DNA from: CAZSTA01 sp964609495 [NCBI: uncultured bacterium]
GTDB lineage: Bacteria > CAZSTA01
Direction: 5' to 3'
Length of the DNA: 20,446 bases
Assembly: GCA_964609495.1 (NCBI GenBank)
Contig: CAZSTA010000047.1
Location: forward strand, 1 to 20,446
Positions 15,238-20,446 of this stretch are shown in pieces. The notes under the pieces were generated by a model. The model had not been told where the DNA came from. It saw only the letters and a list, made by a program, of their open reading frames with translations, and did no database searches. How positions within the stretch are numbered: position 1 is the stretch's first letter; every line of letters begins with the position of its first letter. A program made the position numbers and the translations under genes.

Positions 15238-15312
15238 CGCTCGCCGGTAAGTGGAGCAGGCTATGAAATAACCTTAGCTACTATTCTCACTAATCCCCTG
15301 TTCCTTTCCTTT

Positions 15313-15330
15313 GGTAGTCTCCTTATTTAG
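15313..15330 (-). repeat. GGTAGTCTCC-type repeat, copy 2 (inverted)
   Basis: GGTAGTCTCCTTATTTAG is the inverted partner of copy 1 (16 of 18). Its core GGTAGTCTCC is also inverted relative to copy 3 at 15411-15420, so 15313-15420 forms a 108-bp unit bounded by 10-bp perfect inverted repeats. Confidence 0.6.
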
Positions 15331-15332
15331 CA

Positions 15333-15360
15333 TTGATGTAGTCGATAACTCCTTTATAGT
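15333..15360 (+). promoter_or_regulatory. Candidate promoter of the radical SAM gene
   Basis: TTGATG (15333-15338) and TATAGT (15355-15360) are 16 nt apart. Transcription would start near 15367, about 60 nt before the ATG. A palindrome ACAGA-N6-TCTGT (15361-15376) straddles the expected start and could be an operator. Confidence 0.4.
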
Positions 15361-15408
15361 ACAGACGTGGATCTGTCAGCGTATTATAATTATATATCAA
15401 CATTGTTG

Positions 15409-15420
15409 AGGGAGACTACC
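15409..15420 (+). repeat. GGTAGTCTCC-type repeat, copy 3
   Basis: AGGGAGACTACC is identical to 13115-13126 and is the reverse complement of the copy 2 core. Its GGGAG part lies 11 nt before the radical SAM start codon and may serve as that gene's ribosome site. Confidence 0.6.
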
Positions 15421-15425
15421 CAATT

Positions 15426-16973
15426 ATGTCAGTTCATACAATTATAGATTGTTATACAGATGAACCCGCGGGATTGGGAGTCCCACCATATATAGGGATC
15501 TATCCCCGATACGTAGCTGGTGCTATTAAGGGAGATGTATTCTATTTAACTATAGACGATATAAGATTCTACAGCAAGTATAATTCAACTGTCCCCAAAA
15601 CTATCAAGCTTGATAAAACCAAGATCGAAATTAAAAATTTGACGAGTAATGCCGAGAATGTCAGGGATATACTGGAACAAACTGATATCTTAATCGTTAT
15701 AATGGGTGTTCATACCCCAGGGAGGTACTTATCTGCGGTTCCAGGGACTCTGGGCGAGCTATTGCCAGCGATTAGCGACTTAAAGTGTCCGAAAATTTTA
15801 GGGGGTCCTATAGCTACTGAGCATGGCTCTGGCTTAAGAGGAGGAAGATTAGTCTCCAAAGATCTAAGATCTAAAATCGAGAAGGTCTTCGATGTTATAG
15901 TGGCTGGCGACTTAGAGGCTGTTATTAATTCTCTTGATGAACCTGATAAGAAACGCAGTTACTCCGAATTAAGAGAATTTGCGATCAAAGGAGCCTCTAT
16001 AGTCAAGCAGATTCCATATCCCCTGATAGCAGAGATAGAGACGAGTAGAGGATGTCTGCGCCCAATTCATTGTAGTTTCTGCACAGAATCGTTGAGATAT
16101 AAGGAAGTAGAGTTTAGAGAGCAGAAGGATATCATAGATGAGGTAAAGGAGTTATATAGATTAGGGGTAAGACATTTTAGACTCGGAAGGCAATCGAGCT
16201 TTTACTCGTATAAAAACTGTGATCCCAAGGAGATTGAGAAGTTATTAAAACCGATAGGAGAAGAGTGTCCCTATATAGAAGTATTGCATATCGATAATGT
16301 AAATCCTACTGAAGTAGTAGGAGAAAATGGGGAAGCTATAACCAAATTGATCGTCAAATACTGTACAGCGGGGAATGTTGCTGCCTTTGGAGTAGAGACA
16401 TTTGATCCCGAGGTTATAGAGCGAAACGATCTGAACGCTTCTCCTGAGCAGGTATATAAAGCGATTGTAATATTAAATGAACTTGGCTCTGAACGAGGCG
16501 ATAACGGATTACCGAAGTTTTTGCCGGGCATTAATCTACTCCTCGGCTTAGCAGGAGAATCTAAAAAAACATTTGAAGAGAACTACTCCTGGTTAGAGAA
16601 AATCCTCAAAAATAATTTATTGTTGCGTAGAATCAATATAAGACAAGTTATACCCTTTCCCGGAACACCTTTATATAAAAGTGTTGGTAATAAATATCTG
16701 AGGAAAAATAGGAAGTATTACTGGAAATTCCGCGATAAAATAAGGCATAATATAGATTTGCCGATGCTTCAGAGATTAGTTCCTACTGGAACCGTAATTA
16801 AAGATTTGAGAACGGAAGTACTGGATGGAATGACCACCTTTTGCAGACAAATTGGGACATACCCCTTGATCGTCGGAATACCTGGAAAACGGATAGAATT
16901 GGATAAATTTATAAATATTAGAGTAGTAGATCATATGTTAAGGAGTGTAGTTGGAGAAGTAATCGAAAAGTAG
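15426..16973 (+). CDS. Radical SAM protein of the COG1031 type
   Basis: This 515-aa iron-sulfur protein matches the uncharacterised COG1031 group as I know it. The N-terminal signature is DCYTDEPAGLGVPPYIGIYPRYVAG (8-32), a Rossmann-like region follows (HTPGRYLSAVPGT, ILGGPIA), then the radical SAM barrel from about 198. The C-terminus has the hallmark PTGTVIKDLRTEVLDG, FCRQIGTYPLIVGIPGK and VVDHMLRSVVGE. The cluster cysteines are C210, C216 and C219 (ETSRGCLRPIHCSFCTE), i.e. Cx5Cx2C where most radical SAM enzymes have Cx3Cx2C. The reaction is unknown; the group is commonest in archaea, so an archaeal origin is possible, though base composition here matches the neighbours. It stands 36 nt upstream of the amidase gene. 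Confidence 0.85.
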   Translation: MSVHTIIDCYTDEPAGLGVPPYIGIYPRYVAGAIKGDVFYLTIDDIRFYSKYNSTVPKTIKLDKTKIEIKNLTSNAENVRDILEQTDILIVIMGVHTPGRYLSAVPGTLGELLPAISDLKCPKILGGPIATEHGSGLRGGRLVSKDLRSKIEKVFDVIVAGDLEAVINSLDEPDKKRSYSELREFAIKGASIVKQIPYPLIAEIETSRGCLRPIHCSFCTESLRYKEVEFREQKDIIDEVKELYRLGVRHFRLGRQSSFYSYKNCDPKEIEKLLKPIGEECPYIEVLHIDNVNPTEVVGENGEAITKLIVKYCTAGNVAAFGVETFDPEVIERNDLNASPEQVYKAIVILNELGSERGDNGLPKFLPGINLLLGLAGESKKTFEENYSWLEKILKNNLLLRRINIRQVIPFPGTPLYKSVGNKYLRKNRKYYWKFRDKIRHNIDLPMLQRLVPTGTVIKDLRTEVLDGMTTFCRQIGTYPLIVGIPGKRIELDKFINIRVVDHMLRSVVGEVIEK

Positions 16974-16992
16974 TTAAATACTATCTTAGCAA

Positions 16993-17009
16993 AAGGTATC
17001 GATCACCTT
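16993..17009 (+). promoter_or_regulatory. Ribosome-site hairpin immediately before the amidase start
   Basis: AAGGT (16993-16997), the best ribosome-site candidate, is the perfect complement of ACCTT (17005-17009), which directly abuts the ATG at 17010. A 5-bp hairpin with a 7-nt loop would hide the site. It is short and may be fortuitous. Confidence 0.3.
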
Positions 17010-18524
17010 ATGAAAAATAACCGCGTATTAGTAATAATATTATCACTCATTCTTACCATAATCTTCTCCGAAAACGTTATTGGACAAGATATTGAGGTTA
17101 TAATCGAGGGGAAGAAGGTTGATAATAAGGATATAATTGTACTCGATGGTAGATCCTATATCTATGCGGCAACCCTTGCTGATCTCATAGGTGCTAACTA
17201 TAATTGGCTTCCTTCGAGCAAAACTTTGCTATTTACCTTGGGATCCAGAGTAGTGAGGATGACAATCGGTAGCTCTCAAGCTAATATCGATGGTGATGAA
17301 TTGGATATGGGGTCCAAGGTTAGGTTAATCAATAATAGAGCTATGGTGCCCTTAAAGTTCGCTGCTCAAACCTTACTAGCTAATACTACCTGGGATGCCG
17401 AGAATAGAAGGATAATTGTGGAGAAGATACTGGTAAAGGTTACAAGTATTCGCTATAATTCTTACGCTGATTATACCCGCGTGGCTATCGATTTAAACGC
17501 TCCCACTAATTACAAGGTCGATAAATTGCAGGACCCAGAGAGGATCTTCTTGACCTTATATAACACCTCTCTAGGAGTCGAAGAAGGGCTTACTCCCGTC
17601 TCAGATCCTCGATTTATAAAATATATAAGAGCAAAATCGAGCGATTCTACTGTTCAGATAACTTTAGATCTGAAGCGTCCAGCAGATTATGCCACCTTTA
17701 CCCTGAAAAAACCTGATAGGATCGTGGTTGACGTGAAGCAACCTCCCGCTATCTTAGTTAGGAAGGAAGGAGAGAGGGAGGAGGAGGTTAGTAAGGAAAT
17801 CGAAGAGGAGGTAACCGCTCCTATTAAAGATGAGATCGTGATCGTGATCGATCCAGGACATGGAGGACATGATCCGGGAGCTGTAGGACCTACTAAACTG
17901 AAGGAGAAAGATGTTGTTCTTGATGTCGCTAAGAGGCTTAAGAATCTATTCAAAGATGATAAAAAAGTAAAAGTTTTCCTTACTCGTGAAGGAGATGTTT
18001 TCATTCCCCTCCCAGATAGAACGGCTTTCGCTAACAAGAAACAAGCCGATATATTTATTAGTATTCATGCCAATGCGGCTTATAGCTCGTATGCTAAAGG
18101 GATAGAGACCTATTATCTGGATAGAGCTACTAATAAACACGCCTTAGAGGTAGCTATGAGGGAGAACGCTTGGGGATTCGAGATAATGGATAAAGCCTTC
18201 GCTGATGAGACGAACAGTCTGATCGAAGCCATCCTACAAGATATGGTTATGACCTACAAGATGGATGAGAGTAAAGATCTCACTAGATATATCCAAACAA
18301 GTATGATAAATGGGCTAAAGCTCACCGATCGTAAGGTGAAGGGAGCGCCCTTCTTGGTGCTTAGAGGAACTTTGATGCCAGCTATCCTAGTGGAGATAGC
18401 CTTTATCTCTAATCCCGCGGAGGAGAAGCTGTTAAAAACAGCCTCCTTCCGCCAGAAAGCGGCTCAAAGTTTATATCAAGGTATAAAAAGTTATGTTAAG
18501 GCTACGAAAGGTAGTTGGGATTGA
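17010..18524 (+). CDS. N-acetylmuramoyl-L-alanine amidase (AmiC/Amidase_3 type) with copper-amine-oxidase-like and AMIN domains
   Basis: This 504-aa exported zinc enzyme cuts the amide bond between MurNAc and the peptide stem of peptidoglycan, typically for daughter-cell separation or wall turnover. Domains in order: signal peptide (1-26, ending in VIGQ), a copper-amine-oxidase-N-like module (about 28-138; DGRSYIYAATLADLIGA, NNRAMVPLKFAAQ), an AMIN domain (about 142-245; YTRVAIDL, PERIFLTLYN), an acidic linker (251-272) and Amidase_3 (275-498). Zinc ligands are H284 (DPGHGG), E299 and H353 (SIHAN); the catalytic glutamate is E462 (VEIAFISN). The GerMN protein gene starts 12 nt after the stop. 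The domain order is typical of amidases from lineages that target the wall via AMIN. Confidence 0.94.
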   Translation: MKNNRVLVIILSLILTIIFSENVIGQDIEVIIEGKKVDNKDIIVLDGRSYIYAATLADLIGANYNWLPSSKTLLFTLGSRVVRMTIGSSQANIDGDELDMGSKVRLINNRAMVPLKFAAQTLLANTTWDAENRRIIVEKILVKVTSIRYNSYADYTRVAIDLNAPTNYKVDKLQDPERIFLTLYNTSLGVEEGLTPVSDPRFIKYIRAKSSDSTVQITLDLKRPADYATFTLKKPDRIVVDVKQPPAILVRKEGEREEEVSKEIEEEVTAPIKDEIVIVIDPGHGGHDPGAVGPTKLKEKDVVLDVAKRLKNLFKDDKKVKVFLTREGDVFIPLPDRTAFANKKQADIFISIHANAAYSSYAKGIETYYLDRATNKHALEVAMRENAWGFEIMDKAFADETNSLIEAILQDMVMTYKMDESKDLTRYIQTSMINGLKLTDRKVKGAPFLVLRGTLMPAILVEIAFISNPAEEKLLKTASFRQKAAQSLYQGIKSYVKATKGSWD

Positions 18525-18535
18525 GCGGGGTGGAT

Positions 18536-19135
18536 ATGTCCGATCGAGCTAGAAAATTCAAAATATTATATATTCTCTTAGCTTTGCTCATAATCCTCTT
18601 AGGATTCGATGCGGTCTCATTCTATAGAGGTCGTTCGGAGAGGAGAATTGAGGAAAAAATGCTATCTGAGACTGTAGAAGGGAAAAGACCTATTGAACCC
18701 CTTTCCGAGAAAGAGCAGATCACCTTTAAACTTTACTTCAGTGATGCGAGCGCCGAATATTTAGTAGCTGAGGAGAGAAAAATTGATAAGGATAAAGATA
18801 CTCCCCAAGAGATGATCCTCCAACTTATTAGAGGCCCAAAAGGGGATTTATATTCCACCATTCCTCCTCAAACAGAACTTAAAGCCCTCTATCTAAGTGA
18901 TGGGGTTGCTTATGTAGATTTTAACCAAAACTTTATCAAAAATCAGATAGGAGGTAGTGCCGAAGAGCTGTTGTCCATCTATTCTATTGTTAATACCCTT
19001 ACGGAATTTCCTGATATAGATAAAGTTCAGATCTTGGTAGAGGGAGAGGAAATCTCAACTGTAGCTGGGCATATAGATACTAGTTCTCCCTTAGATAGAA
19101 ATGAATCTCTAATCGCGAAACAACCGATAGATTGA
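18536..19135 (+). CDS. GerMN-domain membrane-anchored protein
   Basis: This is a 199-aa protein with one N-terminal transmembrane segment (about 9-28, [15 protein letters not shown]) and a GerMN (sporulation/germination GerM-like) domain at about 60-170. Visible features include [32 protein letters not shown] and [13 protein letters not shown]. GerM-type domains are extracytoplasmic and found with cell-wall enzymes, here directly after an amidase. That does not imply sporulation; the domain is widespread. I use ATG 18536, preceded by GGGGTGG; in-frame TTG codons at 18515 and 18521 would overlap the amidase end. Its stop lies 11 nt before the rph ATG. gerM-rph-rdgB order is the same as in Bacillus. 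Confidence 0.88.
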   Translation: MSDRARKFKILYILLALLIILLGFDAVSFYRGRSERRIEEKMLSETVEGKRPIEPLSEKEQITFKLYFSDASAEYLVAEERKIDKDKDTPQEMILQLIRGPKGDLYSTIPPQTELKALYLSDGVAYVDFNQNFIKNQIGGSAEELLSIYSIVNTLTEFPDIDKVQILVEGEEISTVAGHIDTSSPLDRNESLIAKQPID

Positions 19136-19146
19136 GAAAGGACAGG

Positions 19147-19875
19147 ATGCTGGTGGAAAGAAGCGATGGAAGAAGAAATGATAAGCTTCGACCTCTGAAG
19201 ATAACCAGAAGAGTCAGTAAGTATGCCGAGGGATCGGCATTAATAGAGCTGGGAGATACGAGGGTGTTATGTGCCGCTTCGATCGAGGATGGTGTGCCAT
19301 CATTCCTCGCGGATAAGAAGCAGGGATGGCTTACTGCCGAGTATGGGATGTTGCCTCGCTCCACCAATGTTAGACAGAGAAGAGAGGCAGTATTAGGACG
19401 TCTCGGAGGTCGGACTCAGGAGATCAAGAGGTTGATCGGTCGAGCTCTGCGTTGCATAGTGGATCTTGCCATATTACCCGAAAAGACAATTTGGATCGAT
19501 TGCGATGTGCTTCAGGCTGATTGAGGCACAAGAACTGCGGCTATAAGCGGAGCTTATGTCGCTTTAGTAGATGCTATCCGCTTTCTAAGGGAAAGTGAGC
19601 TTATAGAGGGAGACCCCCTGCGAGGATATATAGCCGCGGTGAGTGTGGGTATCGTTGAGGGAGAATCGCTCTTAGATCTTGATTACAGTGAGGACTCCAT
19701 AGCTGAAGTTGATATGAATATAGTTATGACCGAGGAGGGAAAATTAGTCGAGGTTCAGGGAACAGCCGAAGGAGATCCTTTCTCCGTAGAGCAAACGCTG
19801 GAGCTAGTTTCTTTAGCAGAGAAGGGGATCGCCCAAATTATCGCTTGTCAAAGAGAGGTTTTGAGCGACGGTTAG
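19147..19875 (+). pseudogene. rph: Ribonuclease PH interrupted by one in-frame TGA
   Basis: RNase PH is a phosphorolytic 3'-5' exonuclease that trims tRNA 3' ends. The reading frame gives the whole family sequence: [15 protein letters not shown] at the start, [39 protein letters not shown], then TGA (19522-19524) and, still in frame, [40 protein letters not shown] and the end at TAG 19873. The TGA stands exactly where relatives have the first Gly of GGTRT; GGA to TGA is one base change. Without it the protein would be 242 aa, a normal length. With it, translation ends at residue 125, before the phosphate-binding GTR. I choose ATG 19147 because family members start near the DGR motif; TTG 19132 overlaps the gerM stop. 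A sequencing or assembly error is the main alternative to true inactivation. Confidence 0.9.
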
Positions 19876-20446
19876 ATGGAAAGAAGATTGATCTTAGCTA
19901 CTAGGAATGATAATAAGATAAGGGAGATAAAGGAGATATTAGGCGATATAGGTTGGGAGATATTGAGTTATTATGATTTTCCTGATCTTCCCTCCTTTGA
20001 AGAGGTGGGAGATACTTTTGAGGAGAACGCTATCGGTAAAGCTAAAGCTGTATCATCATATTGTGGATTTCTAGCGATAGGGGAGGATTCGGGCTTAGAG
20101 GTCGATGCCCTAGGTGGTCGACCGGGAGTCCTATCCGCACGCTTTGCTGGTGATGGGGCAGATGATCACAAGCGCAATAGTAAGCTCCTATCTATGTTAA
20201 AGGGAATCCCCTGGGAAAAACGCACCGCTAGGTTTAGATGTGTAGTAGCGATAGTTGATCCCAACGGTCTATTGAAAACTACGGAGGGAATTTGTGAGGG
20301 TCTCATCAGTGAAGAACCTCAAGGGGATAAGGGCTTCGGCTATGATCCGGTCTTTTATATTCCTCATCTAAAGAAGACCTTTGCGGAACTATCCCCTGAG
20401 ACGAAGAATAGGATCAGCCATCGTCGGAGGGCTTTGGAAAAAGCTA
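19876..20446 (+). CDS. rdgB: XTP/dITP diphosphatase (RdgB/HAM1 family), partial at the window edge
   Basis: RdgB hydrolyses non-canonical purine nucleotides such as XTP, ITP and dITP to monophosphates, keeping them out of DNA and RNA. The 190 visible residues carry the N-terminal TRNDNK nucleotide-binding motif (9-14), the metal and catalytic segment EDSGLEVDALGGRPGVLSAR, GFGYDPVFY and SHRRRAL near the end. The frame runs off the right edge; only about 5-15 residues should be missing given the family's usual ~195-205 aa. The ATG directly follows the rph TAG with no gap, so the two are translationally coupled, and a nonsense codon in rph could lower its expression. Confidence 0.95.
   Translation, partial: MERRLILATRNDNKIREIKEILGDIGWEILSYYDFPDLPSFEEVGDTFEENAIGKAKAVSSYCGFLAIGEDSGLEVDALGGRPGVLSARFAGDGADDHKRNSKLLSMLKGIPWEKRTARFRCVVAIVDPNGLLKTTEGICEGLISEEPQGDKGFGYDPVFYIPHLKKTFAELSPETKNRISHRRRALEKA

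Noticed and set aside
19522-19524. TGA decoded as glycine, as in SR1 or Gracilibacteria.
   Set aside because: TGA ends the gerM-like, amidase, S9, ligase and thioesterase genes in this window at sensible places, and no other conserved glycine is encoded by TGA.

Overview
The window comes from a bacterium: it has smpB next to an encoded tmRNA, a peptidoglycan amidase, exported proteins and sigma-70-type promoters. Base composition is moderately AT-rich, with many AGA/AGG and ATA codons, and TTG and GTG starts are common. The gene mix (LivG, M55 aminopeptidase, Eis-like acetyltransferase, alkaline-phosphatase-superfamily protein, COG1031-type radical SAM protein) suggests an uncultured, deeply branching lineage. 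Poribacteria-like is only a weak guess from memory of gene content, and the sequence alone does not settle it.

Left part (1-9.4 kb), all on the minus strand. Read in the direction of transcription it starts with an operon for a double zinc-ribbon protein and a very short lysine-rich peptide (9363 to 8980). Next is a large alkaline-phosphatase-superfamily protein with a textbook promoter, followed by an eroded sugar-ABC-transporter region. That region holds a permease lacking its N-terminal third, an intervening endonuclease/exonuclease/phosphatase-family gene, the last ~40 codons of a second permease, and the last ~47 codons of a transporter ATPase whose stop overlaps the start of an EamA/DMT exporter (ATGA). 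The exporter is followed by an exported protein of unknown function, an Eis-like acetyltransferase, an M55 D-aminopeptidase and LivG.

Middle (9.4-13.1 kb), plus strand. A long AT-rich divergent intergenic region carries a consensus promoter that drives a hotdog thioesterase and an acyl-CoA ligase. A small ribbon-helix-helix-like protein, smpB and ssrA (tmRNA, tag ANDLATLPLAA) follow.

Right part (13.1-20.4 kb), plus strand. An S9 peptidase gene of strikingly higher GC is joined to an AT-rich signal-anchor segment and lies between inverted copies of a GGTAGTCTCC repeat. Then come a radical SAM protein of the COG1031 type, a cell-wall amidase, a GerMN-domain protein, RNase PH and RdgB. The gerM-rph-rdgB order is conserved in many bacteria. 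Here rph carries an in-frame TGA exactly where the conserved first glycine of GGTRT should be.

The observations most worth checking are the interrupted rph, the foreign-looking S9 gene with its flanking repeats, the collapsed ABC locus, and the zinc-ribbon/poly-lysine pair with a possible Shine-Dalgarno-sequestering leader. I found no CRISPR array, transposase, tRNA or rRNA gene.
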